64,000 bases of DNA from Candidatus Amoebophilus asiaticus 5a2 (GCF_000020565.1 NC_010830.1:1778001-1842000), one strand, 5' to 3'. Counted from the first letter of the stretch, positions 10,818 through 21,469 are shown. A program made the numbers and translations. The notes: a model not told the origin generated them from the letters alone.

Positions 10818-13322
10818 TCACTTTTTTGTCTCATTTAATAACTTTTTTACATTTCTTGTTCTTGGCATATTTTGCAAAGCATCATATGCAGCTAAGTAAA
10901 TACGAGGTATAGGGTTATTCTCTAAAATACTTTGTAGCAGTGCTAAGGTATCCTCTTGCTGATTAGTTGCTATTACCGCAGTAGTATACTTTACTAATAA
11001 GCTTAGTAAACTTTCAAAACCAAGTTGAGTATAAAGCTTATCTGTTTTACCTTTAAGCCAATCATACTTATCAGGCTGTTTTGCATTAGCATAGTAAGTA
11101 GCTAAGGTAGTAATAATATTAATATCATTATAATCTTCAAAATTTTCTATTATAGCTTCTTTAACAGCCTGGTCTTCCTTACTATAATTCGCATAAGTAT
11201 ATAGTGCAGCATTAGCTACCCGATATGATGGGTCTTCTAAAGCATTTTTATAAATATCAGTATACTTATCAGGTGATTGTGAGGTGCCAAGGGTGTGTAA
11301 AACCGCCTCTCGTACTAGACTATGGGGATCTTCACTAAGTGCGATAAGGTCTTCTTCTAAAGCCGAATAAATTTTTTCTTGCCGGCCATAATTTCTAATG
11401 GCTTCCATAGCAATTACTTTAAACCCCCAATAGTCATCTCTTAATACTCTTTTAAAAAAATTACAGTAATTAGCAAGTTCCACTTTATTATTACTAAAGT
11501 ATTTAATAGCCTCATATTTGCTAAAAAAATCTTCTCCACGCTTGTATAAATATTTAGATGATTGAACAGTTTGTGGGTGATCTATCTCACCTACCAACAA
11601 ATAATTTCGATCTACATAAACTAGTTCGGGCTGCTGTGCAACGGGCCAGGTAAATTCTTGGTAAGTTTTATCAACAGTTATATGATACCTTTCCTTTTTA
11701 CCTCCTATCCAAACATCTATTGCCAAAGGGAGCCAGTAAACAGGACTAGGCCTTGCTTGCTTCTGCCATACTTTCAAAATCAATCTACCATTAGCATAGG
11801 TATGCTCTATCCTTAACACAGGATGCCCAGACGATAAAAACCATTGATTAAAAAACCAGTTTAAATCTTGTCCACTTACCTCTTCAAACGCTTTTCTTAA
11901 TTGATGCATATCAGTAGCAGAAAAAGCATATTTTTTAAGATATTGGCTAAGGGATTGCAAGAACGCTTCTTCGCCTAAATATGTTCTAAGCATATGCATA
12001 ACAAGAGTTCCTTTATGATAGGTATGGCAATCAAATAATTCTATAGGATAGGTATAGCAGTCTCTAACTACGCTAACCTGTTTTAACTGAGCCTCCTCTA
12101 AATAATTAGCCATACTTTTAGCTATAAGCCGGTCTCGCTCGTAAGGCCCATATTTATAATCATACCACAAATGCGTTCCTATTGATGCTAAGGATTCATT
12201 CAGTAAAAGTTGGCTCCAAGATTCACAAGTAACTAGATTACCAAACCAGTGATGACATAGTTCGTGGGCAATGATCTCATCACGGTCAACCTTATCTAAC
12301 AAATCTCTCTCATCACCTTGAATAGCTTCCGTCAATATAACTGCGGTTGTATTTTCCATAGCACCGGTAAAGTAATCCCGTACTATCATCTGGCTATATT
12401 TAGGCCATGGGTAAGGATAATCTAGCTTTTCTGAAAAGAAGTCCAGCATTTCCGTAGTATGTCCAAATATATTTTTAGCATGCTTTTCATAAGCTGGCTC
12501 TACATAATAAGTAACAGGTATATCGTTCCACTCATCTACTACCTCGGCAAATTCTCCTACAGCCAGCATAAATAAGTAAGGAGGATGAGGCAAATCCATT
12601 CTCCAATAATCTGTACGAGTTTGGTCATCATTTAGCGTAGTATAAATAAGCACACCATTTGATAATGTTTTAAATCTATCTTCAACAGTAATATACATTT
12701 CTTGTGTACAGCGCTGGTTAGGAGCATCAATAGTAGGAAACCAATATGAATTGGTATTAGGCTCTCCTTGTGTCCAAATCTGAGAAGCCTTGTTTTCGCC
12801 CTGCTCATCAATAAAATATATCCCTTGATTAATACCTGGCTTTAAATGATATTTAGGCCTTCCTTGCATAGATTGTGTTGTATAATCTATTTCTACTGTA
12901 ATAGAATCATCTCTTGTATATAGGTGACCTAAACTAATGGTAAGTTGCTGATTATCATAGCTATATAAACATCCCTTTTTTTCTTCGTTATCTACTATAA
13001 TAACACTATGGATAATAAAATCTCGAGCATCTAATACAAGCTGGCTTTGTGGATAAAAATGAGGCTTTACCTGTATAGTAGCTGTACCATGCAGCTGTTG
13101 TTTTTCCCAGTCAAATTTTATTTCTAGCTTGGTATGGATCAGGTCGTGTAATTTGGTAGCTGCAGGTTGATATGTAATAGACGTTTGCTGTGAGCCAGGC
13201 TTAGCATTTAGATTTACAGCACCGGCAATACTAGGGTTAAAAGCCCCCCAAAAACAAGCAAAAGTTATTAAAATAAATATAGGTATATTCAATAATCTCT
13301 TAGGCATGTGTGTAAGAATCAT
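10818..13322 (-). CDS. Exported M1 family aminopeptidase with C-terminal HEAT-like region
   Basis: Zinc metallopeptidase of family M1 that removes N-terminal residues from peptides, 834 residues. The exopeptidase motif GAMEN is at 320-324. The zinc site HELCH is at 353-357, with the third ligand E376 in NESLA. A hydrophobic stretch (IPIFILITFACFWGAF) near the N-terminus is a signal peptide or anchor. The last 200 or so residues are helical repeats (LVREAVLHTLGT, YRVANAALYTYANYS), as in other Bacteroidota M1 enzymes. The ATG at 13322 is used; an in-frame ATG at 13307 would remove five residues. It is transcribed away from the barrel protein gene at 13524. A role in peptide nutrition fits an intracellular symbiont, but this is inference. 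Confidence 0.92.
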   Translation of the reverse strand: MILTHMPKRLLNIPIFILITFACFWGAFNPSIAGAVNLNAKPGSQQTSITYQPAATKLHDLIHTKLEIKFDWEKQQLHGTATIQVKPHFYPQSQLVLDARDFIIHSVIIVDNEEKKGCLYSYDNQQLTISLGHLYTRDDSITVEIDYTTQSMQGRPKYHLKPGINQGIYFIDEQGENKASQIWTQGEPNTNSYWFPTIDAPNQRCTQEMYITVEDRFKTLSNGVLIYTTLNDDQTRTDYWRMDLPHPPYLFMLAVGEFAEVVDEWNDIPVTYYVEPAYEKHAKNIFGHTTEMLDFFSEKLDYPYPWPKYSQMIVRDYFTGAMENTTAVILTEAIQGDERDLLDKVDRDEIIAHELCHHWFGNLVTCESWSQLLLNESLASIGTHLWYDYKYGPYERDRLIAKSMANYLEEAQLKQVSVVRDCYTYPIELFDCHTYHKGTLVMHMLRTYLGEEAFLQSLSQYLKKYAFSATDMHQLRKAFEEVSGQDLNWFFNQWFLSSGHPVLRIEHTYANGRLILKVWQKQARPSPVYWLPLAIDVWIGGKKERYHITVDKTYQEFTWPVAQQPELVYVDRNYLLVGEIDHPQTVQSSKYLYKRGEDFFSKYEAIKYFSNNKVELANYCNFFKRVLRDDYWGFKVIAMEAIRNYGRQEKIYSALEEDLIALSEDPHSLVREAVLHTLGTSQSPDKYTDIYKNALEDPSYRVANAALYTYANYSKEDQAVKEAIIENFEDYNDINIITTLATYYANAKQPDKYDWLKGKTDKLYTQLGFESLLSLLVKYTTAVIATNQQEDTLALLQSILENNPIPRIYLAAYDALQNMPRTRNVKKLLNETKK

Positions 13323-13523
13323 GTTATCAAGTGAAAACTAAACTCGAAAGTAGCAATAAAGTTGCCTAACTGCCAAAGGCAAGCTGAGAAAAACAGTTAG
13401 CTATACATTTCTACCAAGCTTTTGATACCTTAAAGTTGTATATAGGATTTTTTATACTTAACTAGTAGCATTCTTAAAAAAAGAAATGTTCAATTGATTA
13501 AAATTATCAATATATCACATATT

Positions 13524-14228
13524 ATGCGCTACCGATTATTATTAAGTACTTTGCTATTAAGTGTATTCATACATACAAACAGTACATATGCAAAAATTAA
13601 ACAAGTTAGCAATATAAGCGAGCCCTCTTTTGGAATTAAGGTAGGTGCAAGCTTTAACAGATTTAACTATACATCCTCAAAGTACAACAAGGTTTCTCAC
13701 TGGCAAAGAGGAAGCGGATCTTCTGGAAATATTTTATGGATTATGGGTGGATTGACTGGCGAATATCCTCTTTCAGATCAAGTTGCTGCGGCTGCAGAAA
13801 TATTATATGAAAGGAAGGGTAGTTATGCTGTAGGATATATCAAAATAAAACAAGAAAGTATTGTATTGCCTATTTCTATTAAATATTATGCTAAATCTGT
13901 AAGCGAAGGAATTAGTTTACAAGTAGGTCTTCAACCTAGTTTTGTCTTTTCTACAAAAAAATATAAACTAACTGAAGGTATAGATACAAAAGTAGTAGAA
14001 GAAGAAATTAAAAAAGAAGATTTAAGAGAGGAAGATAAAATCCAAACATTTGATTTAGCACTTATCAGTGGAATAGAATATAGTTTTGCAAATGGTTTGA
14101 AGTTAGGAGCTACTATAACCATGGGGCTTTTGGAGCAGTATGAAAACAAGAAAAAAGATGACAAATGGCATATAAAAGCAGCAGGGACTCGAGTATATAT
14201 GGGCTATAATCTTGCAAAATTATTTTAA
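13524..14228 (+). CDS. Outer membrane beta-barrel protein (paralogue 1)
   Basis: A 234-residue exported protein with signal peptide MRYRLLLSTLLLSVFIHTNS, cleaved near TYA-K. It then has alternating polar/hydrophobic strands typical of small eight-stranded barrels (PSFGIKVGASFNRF, GLTGEYPLSDQVAAAAEILY, LPISIKYYAK, ISLQVGLQPSFVF) and ends in an aromatic residue (YNLAKLF). The ATG at 13524 is chosen over an upstream TTG at 13494 because it aligns with the start of the paralogue at 15467 and gives a clean signal peptide. A charged loop, VVEEEIKKEDLREEDK, interrupts the strands. A strong terminator follows. Host-contact function is plausible but not shown. Confidence 0.8.
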   Translation: MRYRLLLSTLLLSVFIHTNSTYAKIKQVSNISEPSFGIKVGASFNRFNYTSSKYNKVSHWQRGSGSSGNILWIMGGLTGEYPLSDQVAAAAEILYERKGSYAVGYIKIKQESIVLPISIKYYAKSVSEGISLQVGLQPSFVFSTKKYKLTEGIDTKVVEEEIKKEDLREEDKIQTFDLALISGIEYSFANGLKLGATITMGLLEQYENKKKDDKWHIKAAGTRVYMGYNLAKLF

Positions 14229-14255
14229 AACTAATACTTGAATATTTACCCATAT

Positions 14256-14296
14256 TTAAAAGGCCACTGCTGCTTGTAGTGGCCTTTTAATTTTTC
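14256..14296 (+). terminator. Rho-independent terminator after barrel gene 1
   Basis: AAAAGGCCACT (14258-14268) pairs perfectly with AGTGGCCTTTT (14278-14288) around a 9-base loop; flanking TT/AA extend the stem. TTTTT follows at 14291. It starts 28 bases after the stop codon. Confidence 0.9.
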
Positions 14297-14439
14297 CTTC
14301 GTATTTATTATACTTATGCCTCATCTTTATATATTTATCCTATATTCTAATACGAAATTAAAATCTCTAAACTTATTGCTGTCTTTAACACATTAATAAT
14401 CAGAGCTAATTATAATTAATTAAACTATAAAAATATATG

Positions 14440-15402
14440 CCTTTGTTGATGACTCAAGTGCTTACATGATCAAGAAGGCAAAAAGAGAATTGCCTAATGC
14501 GGAAGTTGTGGCAACAGCTATTGTGACAATTTTTTATCCCGGCAGACATATTAATAAAACAAGAAGATTTATAAAGGCAGCCGAATTTATCTCCCATATA
14601 CTAGTGCTACCGAAAAAGAAGAAATTGATAAAGACATTGGATTTTCCAAAGTTGAAATCACTTTTTGTAAAAATTTACCCTACATTTTTTATGCTTTAAA
14701 TACCTATTTTTATTTTTTGCATTTTCTAAATTGTACAAAGTCTTCCTTTGTTTTTTCATGACCCTACTTTTGCAGTAGGCCTACTAGATAAGAGCAGACT
14801 CAACAGATGCTTACATGCTATAGGAGAACAAATAACCCTACTATTTTTAGAGCTAAGACGAAGGACCAAACAAGTAGCTCTCTTCAAGTGTTTATTGTAG
14901 GCCTTTTCCTATAGCTGTTTGTGGCAGTATTTGTGTTGGTACAGGTAAGTTAGTACGAGGTAATGTTTATAGAAGTTGGCAAGCTAACATACTTAGATGC
15001 TTTTATGGCATACAAATACAGTTACTAGAATACCTATTGAGCTCTCACTTATGGCAGTCGAGCATAATAGAAGGGTTATACTAATTATGCTTTTTTGCCT
15101 ACTAGAAGTGTGGTATTTGCTAACTTAGCTTGTATCAACTATCTGACAGGAGATATATTAGCTGGTAAAGGAGCTATGTTTTACTCCGAAAGTAAAGCCA
15201 ATGTTTATCAGAAGAATGCTGCTTGTCTAGCTTATTTTAAAAAGCACATGCGAAAAATAATAGAGGCTATTATTAGCAGTATCAAAGCTGTCTTCTTAAG
15301 AAAGGTGCATGCTGTTATCTTTAGAATCTTCCCGAGCAAAATACTCTTGTTTTTACTAGCTTTTCAGGCCAATAAATCTTTTCTTAATTAGCAACTTGGG
15401 TT
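14440..15402 (+). pseudogene. Decayed IS982-type transposase
   Basis: Fragments in several frames align in order with an IS982-like transposase. An N-terminal part near 14446-14600 matches base by base the element entering at 63649. LLDKSRLNRCLHAIGEQIT lies near 14780-14840. FPIAVCGSICVGTGKLVRGN follows near 14905, in pieces. A C-terminal part ends KAVFLRKVHAVIFRI..LLFLLAFQANKSFLN near 15390. The right terminal repeat TAGCAACTTGGGTT at 15389-15402 is the reverse complement of the left repeat at 63647-63660. Stops and shifts are spread throughout, and no left repeat is recognisable. The short open stretches at 14466-14699 and 15095-15391 are parts of this relic, not genes. Confidence 0.8.
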
Positions 15403-15466
15403 AGTTAGTAATTACCAAGCAATATCCTTCAACTATAAATGTCAAATTTAACCAATTGATACAATT

Positions 15467-16159
15467 ATGTGCTACAAATTACTTATTAATAGACTGCTGT
15501 TAACCATGCTAGTATGTACAACCATTAATTATGTAAAAGCTAGACCATCTCATAATATAAGCCAACCCTCTTTTGGGATAAAATTGGGAATAAGTTTTAA
15601 CAGAACTAATATGAGCCAAAATATACAAAAGAGGGTTTTAAATTGGCAAAAAATTACCGTAAGTTCTGGAAATATTTTCTGGATTATGGGTGGACTAACT
15701 GGAGAATATCCATTTACATACCAATTTGCTGCAGCTATAGAAATAATATATGAGAGAAAAGGTTGCCAGCAACTTCAATTAAGACGATATGAAGAAAGTA
15801 TTTCATTACCTATATTACTTAAATATTATCCTAAATCCATAAAAAAAGGAGTTAACCTACAACTAGGAATTCAGCCTAGCTTGGTCTTATCTAAAAGATA
15901 TTTTCGATTAGAAATAGATAATTCAAAAAAAACGGAAATAAAAGAAGAAGATTTAGAGAATGAGGAGATAACGAGATCATTTGATTTAGCAATTATTGGT
16001 GGCATAGAATATGCTTTCAAAAATGGCTTAAAGTTAGGTACTCGTGTAAGCATGGGAATTTTAGACCGGTACAATGCTAAAGGACAAGACCGGGTTGCTA
16101 CAACTTATTCAGCAGGAAACCAACTTTATATAGGGTATAATATTGCACAATGGTTTTAA
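15467..16159 (+). CDS. Outer membrane beta-barrel protein (paralogue 2)
   Basis: A 230-residue paralogue of the protein at 13524. It begins with the signal peptide MCYKLLINRLLLTMLVCTT, followed by PSFGIKLGISFNRTNM and FWIMGGLTGEYPFTYQFAAA, and it ends YIGYNIAQWF. The strand pattern, the acidic loop (EIKEEDLENEEITRSFD) and the terminal aromatic are shared with paralogue 1, as are the bases just before the start (CAATTGAT). The two genes therefore come from a tandem duplication and are now separated by the IS982-type relic. No terminator as clear as that of paralogue 1 follows. Confidence 0.8.
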   Translation: MCYKLLINRLLLTMLVCTTINYVKARPSHNISQPSFGIKLGISFNRTNMSQNIQKRVLNWQKITVSSGNIFWIMGGLTGEYPFTYQFAAAIEIIYERKGCQQLQLRRYEESISLPILLKYYPKSIKKGVNLQLGIQPSLVLSKRYFRLEIDNSKKTEIKEEDLENEEITRSFDLAIIGGIEYAFKNGLKLGTRVSMGILDRYNAKGQDRVATTYSAGNQLYIGYNIAQWF

Positions 16160-16558
16160 GTTTTAAATATTTTTATTAAAAAGTTAATAATACTTTTAGT
16201 TTCTTTTTAATTCTTTTAAATATACTATTTACTATCAATTAAACTTTTTCATCTTAGCTTATATCTATATACTATAATCTTTCCTAGCTATTGAGTAAGA
16301 AGAGCGAAATAACCAGCATTATTATATAGGCTTATATTAATAGTTGCTACTATGTAGTTTATAGCCACTGGTTATTTTACTTGGGAGGCTAATCTCACTA
16401 CTATTATATTGAAGTCAAAAAAATTGCACCATAAATAACACATAAAAGAGGCTACTACAAAGTAAAATGAGCCCCCGAGCAGATTTACTATAACTGAAAC
16501 TTATACCCTCTGTATAAAAGCTGGTTATACTTAGACAAAATTGCATTATTTAAGCAAT
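16160..16558. other. Intergenic stretch with one inverted repeat
   Basis: No coding sequence is visible. AAATAACCAG at 16307-16316 is the reverse complement of CTGGTTATTT at 16368-16377, with 51 bases between. The loop is too long for a terminator; it could be a relic of mobile DNA. Confidence 0.5.
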
Positions 16559-19033
16559 TTATCCAAAGTCAAAGTATTCATCGGTAGATAACTCCTTAGC
16601 CTGTTTGGGAGCAGCGTTTCCTTGTAAAATATCTCCTAAAATAGTACCCTGCCTTTTAAGATTCTCTTTAATATTTAATTTAAATAATGAATTACCATAG
16701 CGTAAAGCGTAGTTCTGTGTGGTACCTTCTAATTTTAAATATAAATTAAGGCCTGCTAGTGCCTCCTCATTAATTTCAGGCATTTGCCTTCTTATCTCTT
16801 CTGAATTAGCATTTCTCAGGGGTACCACTAAGTTATAAGCTATTTTCCCATCAAATGTATGAGTACCAGCTAGCTGTATACTTGTAAGACTAGTATGTAC
16901 TTCCATGGGAGGTATATGGATAGTTTGGTCTTTAATATGTATATTATTCTTTAAGCTCGAAAATCGTAGCAGCTTTAGTTCTTTTTCTGGTACATAGGCA
17001 GATAAGCGCTGCATAGGTTCAAAATCTCGCAAAAGCCCATTGTGTAATTGAACAGCTATGTCTGCCTTTAACGAGTTAACATCAATATGTAGTTGCTTGT
17101 CTGTTTGTATAGTAAGCTCAATATCAGAACATACATGTCCGCCTAAATGCCTATCTTCTAAGAAGCGCTGATTAAAATTTTCAAAAGTATAAAATAAGGC
17201 AGGTAATTGCACATTTTGCAGGTTGGCATATGTATATATTTCTAAACTATCTGCTTTAGTACTAATACTACCTGCTAAGCGAGCTTTTCCTCCTGCAAAA
17301 ATTAATTCTATAGCATCCGCTATTAATTGCTGCTCTACTATTTTAAATCTGCCTCGTATCTTATTACCGCGGAAACGCTTATAGATTACTTCTTCTATAT
17401 CACACTCAAGCTCTCCTCTTAGATAAGTGGTTAGCCATGACCAGTCCATAGGTTTATGATTATGTTGCATTGTACTAACTTGCAATATTTTATCTAAGGC
17501 TAAATAATCTGCATATAGCTTAGCATTGAAATGCAACTTGTGTTGGTTATCTCCTAAAAAGGTGCTCCAATTATCAATGGTACCTGACAGCACAAAGGGT
17601 TTTCCTTCTATATGTCCGGCTACATCTTTGATGTGTAATACATTATCTTGTAATAATAAGGAAACACATTCTTGTAGCTGAAACAGAGTTTGGTTATATA
17701 TAAATTGTACACCTTGCGCACTAAGTTGTCCTTTGAAAGAGGTACTTTTATGTATAGCATTATGTTTTAATATATTATCCAGACTGGTATTCAAGTCCCA
17801 ATGACCTATAAGCTGACCTGTTGGATGCATATCAGAAGAGGATGATAAGGCAGGCATCAGTGTAGGGAAATCCAACACAATTTTAGCTTGGTTTTTTATA
17901 TATAATTTTTTAAAATCATTTAGCTGGATACTACCGCTGAGCTGACTTGCTCCTAACTTAACTTCATAATTATCTACTTGTAAAGTACTAGTATTTAATT
18001 CTTGTATGTTAGGTATAGTTAATTTACCTACAACGTTTTCTACTTGAATGGATTGTTTAAGATTTTTAGGTAATAGACTTCCTTCGTGCAGCTTAAAGTC
18101 AACTGCTATACTTGTTTTATCTCGCTGTGTAAACTGCAGGTTGCAAGCCAATTTCCCTTTTGGACCATAAGAAAGTACCTGTTCACGGTAGACTGCTGGT
18201 ATGAATGCTAAAATTTTAGAAATAGCTAAACGGGGTGCCTTAAGTTGTATGTCTATATAAGGTTTAACAATATTAGGAGACCATGTACCTTGAAGATAGA
18301 GAGTATTATTACTTTGCTTAATTGTACTTCTATGCAGGCTATAAACTTGCTCTAAAAGATTATACTCTATATCTGTACTAATATATATAGGAATAGTCGA
18401 GGCATAAGATATTGGCTTATAAGCAATTTCTTGAATTACAGCTTGCCCCTTAACATGCATAGACAAGTGTTGATTTTGCATATTAAACTTGGCAAAAATT
18501 TTTTGAGTATGAATAATTACTTGCTCAGACGATAGCTTTCCTGGATATATACATTTTACATCATTTAATACGAGCTTTTTGAGATGAACAGGAAAAGTAA
18601 AATTAGCTTGCAGTGCATCCTCGATTGCATTATCAGTTCTAACAGTACGTGCTACTTGTTTTTGCACAGGTATAGATAAAGTACCTTGGTTAACAAAAAG
18701 CTGTTCTAATATGTATTTCCCTTTAAGGAAATGTATAATGTTAAATACGCAGCCTACTTGATCAGCTACTAATATATTGTTTGTATTTTCCGAATCTTTT
18801 ATGGTTACCTGGTGGAGCAATAAACTTAACCTAGGAAAATCTTTAAGTAAGCTTATTTCAACATGCTTAGCATTAATAGGCAGTTTTAATGCAGAAATAG
18901 CTGCTTGAAAAGCTTTTGGTATGATTTGTTCTTGGTAATAATAGATATATACTCCTGTTGCTAACAACGAAGACGTCAACACAAAAACCAGAGTAATAAA
19001 ACCCCTACAAATATTCTTTAGAGCCTTTCTCAT
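16559..19033 (-). CDS. AsmA-like envelope protein
   Basis: A large protein (about 824 residues) with one N-terminal membrane anchor (GFITLVFVLTSSLLATGVYIYYY). A long periplasmic part of beta-strand repeats follows, as in the AsmA family. It starts with the typical LPINAKHVEISLLKDFPRLSL and closes with a repeat-like stretch (FSSLKNNIHIKDQTIHIPPM, then IQLAGTHTFDGKIAYNLVVP), as in AsmA C-termini. AsmA-like proteins are thought to help move or place lipids in the envelope. The ATG at 19033 directly precedes the arginine/lysine-rich anchor start (MRKALKNICRG); an upstream TTG at 19051 is less likely. It stands alone, facing away from thyA. Confidence 0.8.
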   Translation of the reverse strand: MRKALKNICRGFITLVFVLTSSLLATGVYIYYYQEQIIPKAFQAAISALKLPINAKHVEISLLKDFPRLSLLLHQVTIKDSENTNNILVADQVGCVFNIIHFLKGKYILEQLFVNQGTLSIPVQKQVARTVRTDNAIEDALQANFTFPVHLKKLVLNDVKCIYPGKLSSEQVIIHTQKIFAKFNMQNQHLSMHVKGQAVIQEIAYKPISYASTIPIYISTDIEYNLLEQVYSLHRSTIKQSNNTLYLQGTWSPNIVKPYIDIQLKAPRLAISKILAFIPAVYREQVLSYGPKGKLACNLQFTQRDKTSIAVDFKLHEGSLLPKNLKQSIQVENVVGKLTIPNIQELNTSTLQVDNYEVKLGASQLSGSIQLNDFKKLYIKNQAKIVLDFPTLMPALSSSSDMHPTGQLIGHWDLNTSLDNILKHNAIHKSTSFKGQLSAQGVQFIYNQTLFQLQECVSLLLQDNVLHIKDVAGHIEGKPFVLSGTIDNWSTFLGDNQHKLHFNAKLYADYLALDKILQVSTMQHNHKPMDWSWLTTYLRGELECDIEEVIYKRFRGNKIRGRFKIVEQQLIADAIELIFAGGKARLAGSISTKADSLEIYTYANLQNVQLPALFYTFENFNQRFLEDRHLGGHVCSDIELTIQTDKQLHIDVNSLKADIAVQLHNGLLRDFEPMQRLSAYVPEKELKLLRFSSLKNNIHIKDQTIHIPPMEVHTSLTSIQLAGTHTFDGKIAYNLVVPLRNANSEEIRRQMPEINEEALAGLNLYLKLEGTTQNYALRYGNSLFKLNIKENLKRQGTILGDILQGNAAPKQAKELSTDEYFDFG

Positions 19034-19378
19034 ACCATAGCATACAAACAAATTAGTATATACATACTTTTAAAATACATCATAAAGATCTAAAAGTTAA
19101 GGATTACAATATGTACTTTTACAAAATTTTTCACCTTTTATATTTAGCGTATTTAGGCCTATTTATACTGATTTTTTCTGACAGCCCTATTAGAAAGATT
19201 AGTTTATTGAGCTTTTAGATTGCAAAGAATCATCCTTTATATATTAATATTGTTCATACTTGTTAACTTAATTAAATTTAAAAAAAATTACATGTAGAAA
19301 CTTAAACACACAATTTGTTACTCTTCTAATAATATATATTATATATAATTTCAAAATATAAATATCTATCCTTTACAT

Positions 19379-20173
19379 ATGAAACAATATTTAAGCTTGC
19401 TTGGGCATGTACTACATAATGGCCAAGAAAAAAAAGACCGAACAGGCACTGGTACAAAAAGTATTTTTGGCTATCAAATGCGGTTTAATCTAGCTGAAGG
19501 GTTCCCATTAATGACAACCAAGAAGCTTCATATGAAGTCTATTATCTACGAACTATTATGGTTTTTACAAGGCAATACCAATATTGGATACCTTAACCAA
19601 AATGGTGTAACTATCTGGGATGAATGGGCAGATGCACAAGGTAATTTAGGCCCCATTTATGGGTACCAATGGAGAAGTTGGCCTACTTCCAATCATGGTA
19701 AGGTAGATCAAATAGAGCAGGTAATCAAGCAAATTAAAGCCAATCCAGATTCTAGAAGGTTATTGGTAAGTGCTTGGAATGTAGGAGAATTAGATAAAAT
19801 GGCATTACCTCCTTGCCATGTACTCTTTCAATTTTATGTAGCCAATAACAAATTATCTTGCCAGCTATACCAACGTAGTGCAGATATATTTCTAGGTATA
19901 CCTTTTAATATTGCTTCTTATGCCTTGCTTACTACTATGGTTGCACAAGTATGTGATTTAGAAGTGGGTGAGTTTATACATACGTTAGGTGATGCACACC
20001 TCTATAACAATCACATAGAACAGGCTCAACTACAGCTTTCTAGAGCCCCTCGTCCACTACCAACCTTAAAAGTAAATTCAGCTGTTAAAGATATTTTTGC
20101 TTTTCAATATGATGATTTCTGTATTGAAAACTATAATCCATATCCAAGTATTAAAGCACCTATAGCTGTGTAA
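19379..20173 (+). CDS. thyA: Thymidylate synthase
   Basis: Converts dUMP to dTMP with methylene-tetrahydrofolate. The 264 residues match the short E. coli-type enzyme. The phosphate-binding DRTGTGT is near the N-terminus, the catalytic cysteine is C146 in [12 protein letters not shown], and [20 protein letters not shown] follows. The C-terminus ends PSIKAPIAV, as in active enzymes. It is a single gene followed by a terminator-like hairpin; no dihydrofolate reductase gene is adjacent. Confidence 0.97.
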   Translation: MKQYLSLLGHVLHNGQEKKDRTGTGTKSIFGYQMRFNLAEGFPLMTTKKLHMKSIIYELLWFLQGNTNIGYLNQNGVTIWDEWADAQGNLGPIYGYQWRSWPTSNHGKVDQIEQVIKQIKANPDSRRLLVSAWNVGELDKMALPPCHVLFQFYVANNKLSCQLYQRSADIFLGIPFNIASYALLTTMVAQVCDLEVGEFIHTLGDAHLYNNHIEQAQLQLSRAPRPLPTLKVNSAVKDIFAFQYDDFCIENYNPYPSIKAPIAV

Positions 20174-20230
20174 ACCAAGCTTTATGTACGCTTAATTATG
20201 AAAATTTTTGAATATCTAAGCCATTAATAA

Positions 20231-20260
20231 AGTAAGGCACCTGTTACTAGGTGCTTTAAA
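20231..20260 (+). terminator. Terminator-like hairpin after thyA
   Basis: AAGGCACCT (20234-20242) and AGGTGCTTT (20249-20257) form a 9-bp stem (one G-T pair) with a 6-base loop. There is no long T-run after it. The remaining bases up to 20520 show no gene. Confidence 0.5.
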
Positions 20261-20523
20261 CACCCTTAAGTTATTTAATAGCTCGCATTGAGTACAATAG
20301 AATTTTAGTAACTAGCCTAGAAATTTATATTTACTAGCATTAGACACCTTAATCCCTTGCAATCATTCCTAGCCCTAATAAGGAACCAGCAATCAATCTA
20401 ACTACAAAATAGCTAGATAAGCTAATCCATCATGCATTGCTGCGTTGCTTCGCATATGCTCGAGATGGCTGGTACTGATCTTGGCTCTATCTACCGTAAC
20501 ATCATCTTAATGGGTATCTCTTA

Positions 20524-21394
20524 GAGGCTGTCTAAAAAGCCAAAATGGAGTCATAAAAGCCGCTTAAGCATGATTCTAATCATAACAATTTTAATATGTG
20601 TTTCAGAAGACTTGGGATTATGCTCGTAATCTTTAGAGAGCCTCCTAGAAAAACTCAGCCAAGCAAATGTACGCTCGACTATCCATCGCTTTTTTAGAAT
20701 ATGAAACCCATTTGAGAGCCGTTGTACAACTTCTAAAGTATAACCTAGCACCCCATAAGCCCACATTATACATCCTTTCTGGTATCCTCCATCTACCCAT
20801 ATGTGTTTAATAGAAGGGAATGTATTAAAAAGGCGAATAAGCAAAAGATGACATCCTCTTGAGTCTGATAAGTGAGCTGAATGTACTACCACACAAAGTA
20901 TAAGCCCCAGCGTATCAACAATAATATGCTGCTTACGGCCTTTTACTTTTTTTGCTGCATCATAGCCTCTCGACCCCCTTTTTGTGCTGTTTTAACCGAG
21001 CGGCTATCCATAATGGCAGCGCTAGGTATGGCTTGTTTGCCCAACTTTTCTCGTACTTGATCTCGAAGTGTATCATGGACTAAGTCCCATTTACCATTTC
21101 TTCGCCAGCGATAATACAAGTCATAAACACTTTTTCAGGGTGGAAAATGGGCAGGTAGCATGCGCCATTGACAGCCTGTTTTTTCTAAATAGAAAATAGC
21201 ATCTAATACTTCTCTTATAGTGTATTTACGGGGTCGGCAAGGACCTATGTAAGTAACTAATGGTTCTAACACTTCCCATTCCTTATCTGTTAAATCGCTA
21301 GTGTATGGCATAGCTGTTAGTTTAAAGTTCACTAACTAATTTTATAAAGTTTTGTCTGCTTTTCCTATCTAAATTACCCTTTTTAGACAGCCTC
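20524..21394 (-). mobile_element. IS5-family insertion sequence (defective)
   Basis: The terminal inverted repeats are GAGGCTGTCTAAAAAG (20524-20539) and its exact reverse complement ending at 21394. The 871-bp element is flanked by TTA on both sides (20521-20523 and 21395-21397), which fits a 3-bp TNA target duplication. The perfect ends suggest a fairly recent insertion, yet the transposase inside is broken. Confidence 0.85.
20551..21311 (-). pseudogene. IS5-family transposase, broken by a stop and a frameshift
   Basis: The protein starts [19 protein letters not shown] at the ATG at 21311, with the usual [13 protein letters not shown] motif. A TGA at 21135-21137 then replaces the tryptophan codon of the family motif HFPPWKSVYD. 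The frame continues through YDLYYRWRRNGKW and AIMDSRSVKT, then loses one base in a G-run near 20975 (K-G-G, then S-R-G-Y-D-A-A-K-K in the shifted frame). The C-terminal DDE part (VDGGYQKG, ILKKRWIVERTFAWLSFSRR) is intact in the new frame. Some IS5 relatives use a programmed shift, but the additional nonsense codon indicates decay. Confidence 0.85.
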
Positions 21395-21469
21395 TTAGAA
21401 GCTGGCTTCATAGATTAGATAAAATTGATTATTAAAATAGTGGAATAATAGTTAAGCCAAAGGAGGTAT

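Noticed and set aside
14466..15391. Two short open frames as independent hypothetical genes
   Set aside because: Both align with consecutive parts of an IS982-type transposase and are separated by stops and shifts; they are pieces of one relic.
16307..16377. Terminator between barrel gene 2 and the AsmA-like gene
   Set aside because: The 10-bp arms are 51 bases apart and no T-run follows, so it is listed only as an inverted repeat.
21135..21137. In-frame TGA at a conserved tryptophan, as if TGA encoded Trp (genetic code 4)
   Set aside because: TGA ends the TcA gene and other frames normally, TGG is used for Trp throughout, and the same transposase also has a frameshift. It is a simple nonsense mutation.
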